The notes under the pieces: model-generated
What the model was told of the DNA's origin: nothing
Database searches by the model: none
The model's input: only the letters and a program-made list of their open reading frames with translations
Part shown: positions 1-6,676 of the stretch, one piece after another
Numbering within the stretch: the first letter of the stretch is position 1
How the letters are laid out: the number at the start of each line of letters is the position of its first letter
Position numbers and translations under genes: made by a program
From: JASFYU01 sp045046905
Lineage (GTDB): Bacteria; Bacteroidota; Bacteroidia; Flavobacteriales; Flavobacteriaceae
DNA length: 15,443 nt
Assembly (NCBI GenBank): GCA_045046905.1
Contig: JASFYU010000124.1
Coordinates: 1-15,443 of the forward strand
Direction: 5' to 3'

Positions 1-20
1 TATGTTGTACAGAGGAAATT

Positions 21-52
21 AAAAAAGGCTCTCGATTTCTCGAAAGCCTTTT
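21..52 (-). terminator. Intrinsic terminator of the tRNA-fMet unit
   Basis: Read on the minus strand this is a 13-bp stem (arms 52-40 and 35-23, with one T-G wobble) capped by a GAAA tetraloop at 39-36. The descending arm ends in a run of six T (26-21). It begins 10 nt beyond the 3' end of the tRNA, so it most likely ends that transcript. A stable GNRA loop plus a T tract is a textbook rho-independent terminator. Confidence 0.85.
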
Positions 53-61
53 GTTTACTAG

Positions 62-134
<73 letters not shown>

Positions 135-147
135 ATATATTTTAGTA

Positions 148-163
148 GTGCCCTAAGGGGCAC
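148..163 (-). other. Perfect hairpin in the leader of tRNA-fMet
   Basis: GTGCCC and GGGCAC form a 6-bp perfect stem around a 4-nt loop, 13 nt upstream of the 5' end of the initiator tRNA. If the promoter at 249-280 is correct, the hairpin sits in the tRNA precursor leader. It could be a processing or folding element, or have no function. No T tract follows on either strand, so it is not a classical terminator. Confidence 0.5.
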
Positions 164-248
164 ATATTTCCTTTGTTTTGCTCAGTTCAGGAAGCATCCT
201 TTTATGAGTGTAATTGAAAAGTAGAATGCTACCCTGCAATACGGACGG

Positions 249-280
249 CAAAGATACAACGGTTTTTTAATGTAATCAAA
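249..280 (-). promoter_or_regulatory. Bacteroidota-type promoter for tRNA-fMet
   Basis: On the minus strand, TTTG (280-277) is followed by a 20-bp spacer and TATCTTTG (256-249). This matches the known Bacteroidota consensus TTTG / TAnnTTTG read by the primary sigma factor. Transcription would start near 242, giving a leader of about 108 nt before the tRNA. It is the best promoter match in the window. Confidence 0.75.
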
Positions 281-329
281 GCATAGTTCGATTTATTTAT
301 AGTAGGCTTATAAGAAAGTTGAAATTCCA

Positions 330-337
330 TATCTTCG
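330..337 (+). promoter_or_regulatory. Weak candidate -7 box for the symporter gene
   Basis: TATCTTCG differs from TAnnTTTG at one base and lies 15 nt before the ATG at 353. That would give a very short 5' leader. No TTTG-like -33 element is found at the expected distance, so support is low. Confidence 0.25.
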
Positions 338-352
338 ACTTTTACTTCGTAT

Positions 353-1714
353 ATGCATATAATCAATGATTTTTTAGCCAGTATGGTGCCCTATGCCGAG
401 AAAGTAATGTTTGTTTTACTTATTGGGGGCGGGCTATTCTTAGTTTTTTATTCCAAGTTTTTACCCTATCGCTATTTTACCCATGCAATAGCCATTACCA
501 GTGGAAAATATGACGACCCCAATGCCAAAGGTGATGTAAGTCATTTACAGGCCTTGTCATCCTCGGTTGCCGCAACAGTTGGTTTGGGTAATATTTCTGG
601 TGTTGCCATTGCCATTTATATGGGTGGTCCGGGTGTGGTTTTTTGGATATGGATGACCGCTTTGATAGGTATGTGTATTAAGTTTTATTCCTGTAGCCTT
701 GCTATTATGTATAGGGGTGAGGATTCAGACGGAAAACTTCAAGGCGGCCCCATGTTTTATATCACCCGAGGAATGGGTAAAACAGCAAAGCCATTAGCGG
801 TTTTTTTCTGTGTAGCCGGCTTATTTGGGTTTTTAGGAATATTTACGGCCAATCAGTTCACCCAGACCTTCATGAAGGTGGTTAACCCCAATGAAACTTT
901 GTATGCTTTAGGTGATTTTAATTGGAAACTTATTATAGGATTTTGTTTAGCGATTATCACCTCATTTGTAATTTTTGGCGGACTTAAAAAGATAGCGAGA
1001 GTAGCTACGGCGGTTGTTCCTTTTATGGTAGTGGTCTATTTTTTGGCGGTGGCTGTAGTTATGGTTATGAACGCCTCTGAAATTTGGCCGTCATTAAAAT
1101 TGATTCTTACCGAGGCCTTTAACTTTAAGACTGCCGTAACAGGTGGTTTTATGGGCTTGATTATATTGGGCGTTCGCAGGGCGATGTTCTCTAATGAGGC
1201 GGGTCTGGGTAGTGCGCCCATGTATCACGGTCAGTCCAAGACTGATGAGCCGATTCAAGAAGGCTTGGTGGCTATGCTAGGACCGTTTATTGATACTATT
1301 ATTGTTTGTACGTTGACAGCGATTGTAATCATTTTAAGCGGAGCTTATTTAGAAACGCAAGCCAATGGAATTGTGATGACCTTGATTGCTTTTAAGAAAA
1401 CACTCTTTGGGTATGGCGATATATTATTGATGGTTGTTGTAGCCGCATTTGCGATGTCTACCTTATTTACCTATTCCTATTATGGGGTTAAATCGTTATC
1501 TTTTTTAACCAATGCCAAAATAGGAAAATACTACAATTGGTATTTTGTGGTAACCATAGTTTTTGCAGCGGTCGCATCTGTTGATCTAGTTATTAATTTA
1601 ATAGACTTGGCATATGCCCTAATGGTGATTCCGAATATGATTGCGGTGTTGTATTTGTCTCCTAAGGTAAATCGCGAAATGAAAGTCTATTTTGCTAAGC
1701 TCAAGAAGTCTTAA
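353..1714 (+). CDS. Alanine/glycine:cation symporter (AGCS family)
   Basis: This is a 453-residue polytopic inner-membrane protein of the sodium:alanine symporter (AGCS) family, which imports alanine or glycine with Na+ (or H+). The family signature TVGLGNISG is at residues 75-83, and the conserved segment FSNEAGLGSAP lies near residues 280-290. About ten hydrophobic helices span the protein, and the length is normal for the family. The ATG at 353 gives the usual short hydrophilic N-terminus before helix 1. The gene stands alone: it is divergent from the tRNA-fMet unit and ends about 110 bp before the era promoter. The family is clear; the exact substrate cannot be read from sequence. Confidence 0.92.
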   Translation: MHIINDFLASMVPYAEKVMFVLLIGGGLFLVFYSKFLPYRYFTHAIAITSGKYDDPNAKGDVSHLQALSSSVAATVGLGNISGVAIAIYMGGPGVVFWIWMTALIGMCIKFYSCSLAIMYRGEDSDGKLQGGPMFYITRGMGKTAKPLAVFFCVAGLFGFLGIFTANQFTQTFMKVVNPNETLYALGDFNWKLIIGFCLAIITSFVIFGGLKKIARVATAVVPFMVVVYFLAVAVVMVMNASEIWPSLKLILTEAFNFKTAVTGGFMGLIILGVRRAMFSNEAGLGSAPMYHGQSKTDEPIQEGLVAMLGPFIDTIIVCTLTAIVIILSGAYLETQANGIVMTLIAFKKTLFGYGDILLMVVVAAFAMSTLFTYSYYGVKSLSFLTNAKIGKYYNWYFVVTIVFAAVASVDLVINLIDLAYALMVIPNMIAVLYLSPKVNREMKVYFAKLKKS

Positions 1715-1825
1715 GGCATTTCTTATAAAGGGAAAATAAAAGCAGTAGAATAAAAAGTAGCACTCCCCAGTAGCGTACAGTAGATGATTTGTGTTTAAAA
1801 TTAACAACCGCAATAGGGTTAATTG

Positions 1826-1833
1826 TACCTTTG
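1826..1833 (+). promoter_or_regulatory. Predicted -7 promoter box of era
   Basis: TACCTTTG is an exact match to TAnnTTTG, ending 14 nt before the era ATG at 1848. The same octamer lies 18 nt before the der ATG. No good TTTG -33 box sits 19-21 bp upstream. Its position inside the longer GTG-initiated reading frame argues that translation starts at 1848, not upstream. Confidence 0.5.
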
Positions 1834-1847
1834 CGCAAATACATTTT

Positions 1848-2729
1848 ATGCATAAGTCTGGCTTTGTTAATATTATAGGAAACCCCAATGTGGGTAAATC
1901 TACTTTGATGAATGCCTTTGTAGGCGAGAAACTCTCGATTATTACCTCGAAGGCTCAGACCACCCGACATCGTATTTTGGGTATTGTCAATGGAGATGAC
2001 TTTCAGGTCATTCTCTCCGATACCCCAGGAATCATAAAACCGGCCTATCAATTGCAGTCAAGTATGATGGATTTTGTGAAATCTGCCTTTGAGGATGCCG
2101 ATGTGCTTTTGTATATGGTCGAAATCGGAGAAAAATCCTTAAAAGACGAAAAGTTTTTTGAAAAAATAAAAAACAGTAAGGTTCCAATATTACTTTTGTT
2201 GAATAAGGTCGATGTGGCTACTCAAGAATTATTAGAAGAGCAAGTACAGTATTGGCAAAAAGAGCTTCCTTCGGTAGAGATACATCCTATTTCGGCCTTG
2301 AACAATTTTAATATTAAGAATGTGTTCGAGCGTATTATCGAATTATTGCCAGAAGCTCCTGCTTATTACCCAAAAGACCAAATGACTGATAGGCCAGAGC
2401 GTTTTTTTGTAAATGAGACCATTCGCGAGAAAATTTTGATGTACTACAAAAAAGAAATTCCGTATGCTGTAGAAATAGAAACGGAAGAATTTTTTGAGGA
2501 TGAAGATATCATTCGAATGCGTGCGGTCATTATGGTAGAGAGAGACTCTCAAAAGGGGATAATCATTGGCCATAAAGGGAGTGCCTTAAAACGAGTCGGT
2601 GTAGAAGCGAGAAAAGATCTTGAGAAATTCTTTGGCAAACAAATACATATAGAATTGTATGTAAAAGTGAACAAAAACTGGCGTAATGATGCCCGACAGC
2701 TAAAACGTTTTGGATATAACCGAAACTAG
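1848..2729 (+). CDS. era: Ribosome-assembly GTPase Era
   Basis: Era is an essential GTPase that binds the 3' end of 16S rRNA and promotes 30S subunit maturation. The 293-residue product has G1 GNPNVGKS (11-18), G3 DTPG (58-61), G4 NKVD (119-122) and a G5 SAL motif near 149-151. A C-terminal KH RNA-binding domain follows, with the GHKG loop at 241-244. Length and domain order are those of normal bacterial Era. The frame is open back to a GTG at 1791, but the 19 extra residues are not Era-like and contain the promoter box, so the ATG at 1848 is chosen. It converges with the gene at 2733-3221, with only 3 bp between the stop codons. Confidence 0.97.
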   Translation: MHKSGFVNIIGNPNVGKSTLMNAFVGEKLSIITSKAQTTRHRILGIVNGDDFQVILSDTPGIIKPAYQLQSSMMDFVKSAFEDADVLLYMVEIGEKSLKDEKFFEKIKNSKVPILLLLNKVDVATQELLEEQVQYWQKELPSVEIHPISALNNFNIKNVFERIIELLPEAPAYYPKDQMTDRPERFFVNETIREKILMYYKKEIPYAVEIETEEFFEDEDIIRMRAVIMVERDSQKGIIIGHKGSALKRVGVEARKDLEKFFGKQIHIELYVKVNKNWRNDARQLKRFGYNRN

Positions 2730-2732
2730 ATG

Positions 2733-3221
2733 CTAGTTCAGAGTGTCCTGCATGAATTGATATAATTGGTGCATCTGTGGTTTTCCTTTGCGTTTACCAA
2801 CGCGCCCGAAAGCATACAGCGAAAACCAAATTAATACCATGACTACCATAAGCCCAATTTGTAGCCCATACGGTCGGTTCAATGATGCGCTTGAATAGGC
2901 CCAGATACTAAGAACAATAAAAAGAGTTGCCACTCCAAAATGTAGAAACATAAAAAATGTCCATAAGGTGGGGTTGGGCCCGAACAAACCATATAGCGTA
3001 CAGTTGTTCTTATCAACTTCATTGATTTCTAGATGTAGTTGTGGTGACCAAAAATGGATGTCTTTCGTATTAAATTTAATGAATACATGATCATCCATCC
3101 GCTTGGCCAGAAAAGGAAGTGTATCATTATTTTCAAAAGCCTGAAGAATGGTTTCCTTAGGTTTTTTTAATTGTAATTGAAATCGAGGCCGTAAGACAAT
3201 ATCATTTGGTATAGTACTCAT
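2733..3221 (-). CDS. Conserved two-helix membrane protein, function unknown
   Basis: This 162-residue protein has a soluble N-terminal part (about 1-80), two strongly hydrophobic helices (about 85-108 and 119-138) and a basic cytoplasmic-type tail (RVGKRKGK near 140-147). I do not recognise a named domain. Homologues beside era in flavobacteria may be labelled 'GTP-binding protein' in some databases (from memory, not checked), but no G1, G3 or G4 GTPase motif is present, so such a label would come from the neighbour. The ATG at 3221 is the first plausible start. The gene is transcribed towards era and their 3' ends nearly touch. The predicted promoter at 3427-3458 would give a leader of about 200 nt. 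It is likely real because of its length, membrane pattern and coding-like composition. Confidence 0.75.
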   Translation of the reverse strand: MSTIPNDIVLRPRFQLQLKKPKETILQAFENNDTLPFLAKRMDDHVFIKFNTKDIHFWSPQLHLEINEVDKNNCTLYGLFGPNPTLWTFFMFLHFGVATLFIVLSIWAYSSASLNRPYGLQIGLMVVMVLIWFSLYAFGRVGKRKGKPQMHQLYQFMQDTLN

Positions 3222-3275
3222 GTTTTTTTAATCGCGGGGCGATAACCATAAATGGGGTTTATTTTTCTCCCAATC

Positions 3276-3289
3276 CCGATAGCTATCGG
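3276..3289. repeat. 14-bp perfect palindrome
   Basis: CCGATAGCTATCGG reads the same on both strands. It lies about 55 bp upstream of the ATG of the membrane-protein gene, inside its predicted leader. From memory, similar CCCGATAGCTATCGGG sequences recur between genes in flavobacterial genomes, so it may be a copy of an interspersed palindrome rather than a specific operator. That cannot be tested within this window. Confidence 0.55.
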
Positions 3290-3426
3290 AATAAAAATGG
3301 AGTTCCTTAATTATATTACCTCGTTTCCTTGGGGCGAGGTAGTTTCTTAAGCCGTACGATTTACGAATTATCTACTACAATGCCAAACAAACTACTATAA
3401 TTGAAAATGCTTGAAATTATTTAGCT

Positions 3427-3458
3427 CAAAATTAGGCAACAATTCTTTTTACTATAAA
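3427..3458 (-). promoter_or_regulatory. Candidate promoter for the two-helix membrane protein gene
   Basis: On the minus strand TTTA (3458-3455), a 20-bp spacer and TAATTTTG (3434-3427) match the Bacteroidota consensus with one change in the -33 box. The spacer length equals that of the tRNA-fMet promoter. Transcription starting near 3420 would carry the 3317-3341 stem-loop and the 3276-3289 palindrome in a 200-nt leader. Confidence 0.4.
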
Positions 3459-3918
3459 ACGCTGTGTTTCCCAATTCTATTGCTGTTTGTGGTTTTCTAA
3501 CAAAAAACCATGAATAAGCCCGGTTAAAGGACAAAAGATACTTAATCTTTAGAAATATTTCGATTTTTTGTTAAAAAGCAACAGTTTTTTGAAGCAGACA
3601 ACGGTTTTCTGTTTTCGGCATACGCTGGGTGAAGAGAATAAATCAATTTTGTAGCTATTCAGCCGAGTGCTTTTTAGATAAGGACTGTTTTTTTTTGTAG
3701 TCAAGGCTTATTTGAGGGGTAATAACAGGGCTATTGCAACGAAAATAACCGTAGAAATACCGAAAAAGAGTTCTTTCTAGCGAAAAATAGACTTCGGGTG
3801 AACAATTACTCAATTGCATCATGTATGTATTATCTTGATAATCAGTACTATAAGTGCTTTATGGGGTGTATTTTATGGGAAACGTGATTTTTTATCAGTC
3901 TTAATTGATTCTTTCCTC

Positions 3919-3926
3919 TATCTTTG
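3919..3926 (+). promoter_or_regulatory. Predicted -7 promoter box of the acyltransferase gene
   Basis: TATCTTTG matches TAnnTTTG exactly and ends 33 nt before the ATG at 3960. No TTTG-like -33 element is seen 19-21 bp upstream. Between this box and the start codon lies the repeated CGATGAAATGCA sequence. Confidence 0.5.
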
Positions 3927-3932
3927 AATCAT

Positions 3933-3964
3933 CGATGAAATGCATAAAAATACGATGAAATGCA
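3933..3964 (+). repeat. 12-bp direct repeat overlapping the acyltransferase start codon
   Basis: CGATGAAATGCA occurs at 3933-3944 and again at 3953-3964, exactly 20 bp apart, each followed by AAAA-like sequence. The second copy contains the start codon at 3960. Each copy also carries a separate out-of-frame ATG: 3935, a 7-codon reading frame ending in TGA at 3956-3958, and 3955, ending in TAG after five codons. Confidence 0.7.
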
Positions 3965-4673
3965 AAATGTAGTGATATTTGGTGCCTCAGGCCATGGTAG
4001 TGTAGTCTTGGATTGTATTGAAAAAGAAGGCAGGTATAAGATTATAGGATTTATTGATTCTTTCAAAAAAAAAGGTGTTAAAATAAATGGATATACTATT
4101 TTAGGAAATGAGGGTGACCTTCCTTACCTCATGGAAAGGTATAATTTTTCTAGTGGTATTGTGGCAATAGGTGATAATTGGACACGGAAATTGCTAGTTG
4201 ATCGAATTTTAAAGATTGCACCGAACTTTGATTATATACATACCGTTCATCCGAAAGCGGAAATAGGAAAAAATGTTGAAATTGGTAAAGGTGCTGTATT
4301 GATGCCGGGCGTTATCGTTAATACCAATTCGGTAATCGGAGATTTTTGCATTCTAAATACCAATTCATCTTTGGGTCACGATGGGCGAATGGAAAATTAT
4401 TCAAGCCTTGCACCCAAATCTTGTACAGGTGGTAACTTTAGACTGGGTAAATTTTCTGCTATATGTTTGGGTTCCAATATTATTGATGATATTACCATTT
4501 TAGAACATACCGTGATAGGTGCGGGGTCTTTGGTCGTGGGCAATATCGAAGGTTATATTTTGGCCTACGGTTCTCCTGCAAAAAAAATTAGAAATAGAAT
4601 AGCGGGCGAACCCTATCTATCTGGTGGAAAAAAAACTACAAGGATGATTTCCTTTTTCACCAATGATATATAG
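3960..4673 (+). CDS. NeuD/PglD-family sugar O/N-acyltransferase
   Basis: The 237-residue product has the two-part build of NeuD/PglD acyltransferases, which use acetyl-CoA or a similar donor to acylate sugars of surface polysaccharides, glycans or sialic-acid-like molecules. An N-terminal Rossmann-like part begins with GASGHG (8-13). A left-handed beta-helix of hexapeptide repeats spans about 98-195 (AEIGKNVEIGKGAVL and similar). H140 in SSLGHDG is the likely general base by analogy with PglD. The ATG at 3960 places the glycine loop normally. The gene stands alone, without the sugar-nucleotide genes that usually surround it. It looks AT-richer than its neighbours and contains tracts of nine, eight and eight A (4065-4073, 4580-4587, 4628-4635). 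The family is firm; acceptor and donor are unknown. Confidence 0.88.
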   Translation: MQNVVIFGASGHGSVVLDCIEKEGRYKIIGFIDSFKKKGVKINGYTILGNEGDLPYLMERYNFSSGIVAIGDNWTRKLLVDRILKIAPNFDYIHTVHPKAEIGKNVEIGKGAVLMPGVIVNTNSVIGDFCILNTNSSLGHDGRMENYSSLAPKSCTGGNFRLGKFSAICLGSNIIDDITILEHTVIGAGSLVVGNIEGYILAYGSPAKKIRNRIAGEPYLSGGKKTTRMISFFTNDI

Positions 4674-4766
4674 GTTCTGAATGCTCTTTTTCAAAATAGA
4701 TTTTGTCTTGTATTAAATAGATAAAAATCGTCATACCCCTTTCAATAGTGATACTTCTTTAATCTA

Positions 4767-4799
4767 TTGTAGTAATTGTATCGATTAGTACTACCTTTG
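4767..4799 (+). promoter_or_regulatory. Predicted der promoter
   Basis: TACCTTTG (4792-4799) matches TAnnTTTG, with a TTG (4767-4769) 22 bp upstream as a loose -33 element. It ends 18 nt before the der ATG and uses the same octamer as the era promoter. Confidence 0.5.
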
Positions 4800-4817
4800 C
4801 CTCCTAAATTTATTAGT

Positions 4818-6122
4818 ATGAGTGCTATTGTTGCCATTGTGGGAAGACCAAATGTAGGTAAATCCACATTTTTCAACCGACTGATTCAACGTAGGGAGGC
4901 TATCGTAGATGCTATAAGTGGAGTTACCCGTGACCGTCATTATGGTAAGAGCGATTGGAACGGTAAGGAATTTTCTCTAATCGATACCGGGGGATATGTC
5001 TTGGGTAGCGATGATATTTTCGAACAGGAAATAGATAAGCAGGTTGAACTTGCCATTGAAGAGGCAGATGCCATTGTTTTTATGGTTGATGTGGAAGCTG
5101 GCGTTACAGGAATGGATGAAGATGTCGCTAAATTACTAAGGCGCGTAAACAAACCTGTTTTTTTGGTAGTCAATAAGGTAGACAATGCCAAACGTGCAGA
5201 AGATGCCGTAGAGTTTTATGCCTTGGGCTTGGGTGAATATTTTAACCTTTCAAGTATCAATGGCAGTGGTACTGGTGAATTATTAGATGCATTGGTAGAG
5301 GTATTGCCAGAAAAAGAAATGGATGAGGACAACTTGCCTCGGTTTTCGGTAGTAGGAAGGCCCAATGCAGGAAAATCTTCATTTATCAATGCCTTGATAG
5401 GGGAGGAGCGGTATATTGTTACTGATATTCCAGGCACCACTCGAGATAGTATCGATACCAAATACAAACGATTTGGATTTGAGTTTAATCTAGTTGATAC
5501 TGCCGGAATTCGTCGAAAAGCCAAGGTAAAAGAAGATTTAGAGTTCTATTCCGTAATGCGTTCTGTTCGGGCTATCGAACATAGTGATGTTTGTTTGTTG
5601 TTGCTCGATGCCACTCGTGGTTTTGATGGTCAGGTCGAGAATATCTTTTGGCTGGCACAACGCAATAATAAGGGAATCGTGATTTTGGTGAACAAATGGG
5701 ATTTGATCGAGGATAAGGAAACCAATACCATAAAGCAATACACCCAAAAAATCAAGAAGGCCATAGAGCCGTTTACTGATGTTCCCATTCTTTTTATGTC
5801 AGTTCATACCAAACAACGTATTTTCAAGGCTATTGAAACTGCTGTCGAAGTATATAAGAAAAGAAGTGAAAAAATTGCGACTCGAAAATTCAATGATATC
5901 ATGTTACCTATCATTGAAAATTATCAGCCTCCAGCCTACAAGGGCAAATTTGTGAAAATTAAATTCTGTACACAATTGCCGACAGCCTATCCTCAGTTTG
6001 CTTTCTTCTGTAACCTGCCTCAATATGTACGTGAACCTTATAAGCGGTACTTGGAAAACAAGATTCGTGAAAATTTTGATTTTACGGGAGTCCCAATTAC
6101 CATTTATATGCGTAAGAAGTAG
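4818..6122 (+). CDS. der: Ribosome-assembly double GTPase Der (EngA)
   Basis: Der has two tandem GTPase domains and acts late in 50S subunit assembly. In the 434-residue product the first domain shows GRPNVGKS (9-16), DTGG (56-59) and NKVD (119-122). The second shows GRPNAGKS (180-187), DTAG (227-230) and NKWD (292-295). A C-terminal KH-like domain covers about 350-434. Length and order are standard. The frame is open upstream to a TTG at 4776, but that part overlaps the promoter box; the ATG at 4818 gives the usual Der N-terminus directly before the first G1 loop. Its 3' side faces the TPM operon across a 550-bp gap rich in stem-loops. Confidence 0.97.
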   Translation: MSAIVAIVGRPNVGKSTFFNRLIQRREAIVDAISGVTRDRHYGKSDWNGKEFSLIDTGGYVLGSDDIFEQEIDKQVELAIEEADAIVFMVDVEAGVTGMDEDVAKLLRRVNKPVFLVVNKVDNAKRAEDAVEFYALGLGEYFNLSSINGSGTGELLDALVEVLPEKEMDEDNLPRFSVVGRPNAGKSSFINALIGEERYIVTDIPGTTRDSIDTKYKRFGFEFNLVDTAGIRRKAKVKEDLEFYSVMRSVRAIEHSDVCLLLLDATRGFDGQVENIFWLAQRNNKGIVILVNKWDLIEDKETNTIKQYTQKIKKAIEPFTDVPILFMSVHTKQRIFKAIETAVEVYKKRSEKIATRKFNDIMLPIIENYQPPAYKGKFVKIKFCTQLPTAYPQFAFFCNLPQYVREPYKRYLENKIRENFDFTGVPITIYMRKK

Positions 6123-6147
6123 GTTTGTTAGGGGTTAGAGAAGTACG

Positions 6148-6203
6148 CAATTAGCAGTGAACAGTAATCAGCGAACAATTGTGGATAATGAAGGCTGAAG
6201 GCT
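6148..6203. repeat. Degenerate 7-bp-period tandem repeats
   Basis: At 6148-6182 five consecutive heptamers start with CA: CAATTAG, CAGTGAA, CAGTAAT, CAGCGAA, CAATTGT. A few bases later GAAGGCT occurs twice in tandem (6190-6203). Both have the same 7-bp period although the unit differs. Confidence 0.65.
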
Positions 6204-6426
6204 GCTGCGAAGTGTATTCTAGGGTAAACACATACTTTAATAACGAGGCGATAGCCGAAAAGGGTTTAATGCTCTGTGTAGAAATAAAAAGGTGTTTCCT
6301 AATTTGATACCACTACGCTCTGCGTCGAGCTAGTTCATTTTTCTTTCCTTTAATAACTGGTTTTAAATCCCTCATTGAGGGTTTAATCAAAAAGAATTCC
6401 CCTAGGCTCTGGCTCGGGGTTTCCGA

Positions 6427-6505
6427 TTTACCTCTCCTTGGGAGAACTTGCCTGACGGCAAAGGCAGGGTCGAAACTTTCTTTTTGCAGTTCCGGGTGAG
6501 GTAAA
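6427..6505. repeat. 79-bp structured element with 8-bp inverted ends
   Basis: TTTACCTC (6427-6434) and GAGGTAAA (6498-6505) are perfect inverted copies bounding a GC-richer segment. Inside is a TTGCC-TGAC-GGCAA hairpin (6448-6461). The layout resembles a small interspersed palindromic element or a folded RNA. No gene or transposase is attached. Confidence 0.5.
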
Positions 6506-6520
6506 ATACCAAATTTCGGT

Positions 6521-6540
6521 TTTTGGCCCTAAGGCCAAAA
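6521..6540. repeat. Perfect 8-bp stem-loop (TTTTGGCC/GGCCAAAA)
   Basis: TTTTGGCC (6521-6528) and GGCCAAAA (6533-6540) form a perfect stem with loop CTAA. There is no T tract after the stem on the plus strand, so termination is uncertain. On the minus strand the stem itself ends in only four T. Confidence 0.5.
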
Positions 6541-6607
6541 TGAAACTAGCGAAACACCCTTATGGCACTGCCCCGGAGATAGTCGGTTTCAAGAATATTT
6601 TTATTTG

Positions 6608-6628
6608 AAACGAGGCTGCCTCGTTTTT
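6608..6628. terminator. Terminator-like hairpin between der and the TPM operon
   Basis: AAACGAGG (6608-6615), a 3-nt loop and CCTCGTTT (6619-6626) form a perfect 8-bp stem, and the plus strand continues with TT, giving five T. It lies 50 bp beyond the stop of the TPM operon and 485 bp beyond der. On the minus strand an A/T-rich segment with short T runs follows, so it may act in both directions. Confidence 0.55.
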
Positions 6629-6650
6629 ATGTTTGGTCGAATTTTTTCAC

Positions 6651-6671
6651 CATCAACCATCAACCATCAAC
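6651..6671. repeat. Three tandem CATCAAC heptamers
   Basis: CATCAAC is repeated three times without change, a few bases beyond the stop of the Gly-rich TPM gene. This is the third heptamer-period repeat in the same intergenic region. Confidence 0.8.
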
Positions 6672-6676
6672 TAATA

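Larger units (their letters stand above)
3222..3959. other. AT-rich intergenic region, 738 bp, no gene seen
   Basis: No credible reading frame or RNA gene is recognised here. It holds a 14-bp perfect palindrome (3276-3289), a stem-loop with TACCTCG/CGAGGTA arms (3317-3341), a stem-loop with TGGTTTT/AAAACCA arms (3490-3510), a run of nine T (3688-3696), a candidate minus-strand promoter (3427-3458) and the -7 box of the acyltransferase gene (3919-3926). Base composition is clearly AT-richer than era or der. Confidence 0.7.
6123..6676. other. Repeat- and hairpin-rich intergenic region between converging units
   Basis: This 554-bp stretch lies between the 3' ends of der and the TPM operon. No convincing ORF is seen. 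It contains three stretches of 7-bp-period repeats (6148-6182, 6190-6203, 6651-6671) and a row of stem-loops (6369-6381, 6399-6419, 6427-6505 with an inner hairpin, 6521-6540, 6608-6626). The 6400-6505 part looks more GC-rich than other gaps in the window. Confidence 0.7.

Noticed and set aside
148..163. Leader hairpin before tRNA-fMet as a terminator
   Set aside because: No T tract follows the stem on either strand, and it sits upstream of, not after, the tRNA.
1791..1847. GTG-initiated N-terminal extension of era
   Set aside because: The extra 19 residues are not Era-like and the stretch contains the TACCTTTG promoter box; the ATG at 1848 gives the normal start.
1701..2051. Antisense open frame of 116 codons over the 5' part of era
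   Set aside because: It lies opposite a highly conserved coding region and shows no recognisable motif; shadow of era.
2733..3221. Calling this gene a GTPase because of its position beside era
   Set aside because: No P-loop, DxxG or NKxD motif is present; it has two membrane helices instead.
4776..4817. TTG-initiated extension of der
   Set aside because: It overlaps the predicted promoter; the ATG at 4818 begins directly before the first GTPase loop, as in normal Der.
5216..5524. Antisense open frame inside der
   Set aside because: Serine/leucine/proline-rich shadow of the second GTPase domain, with no family features.
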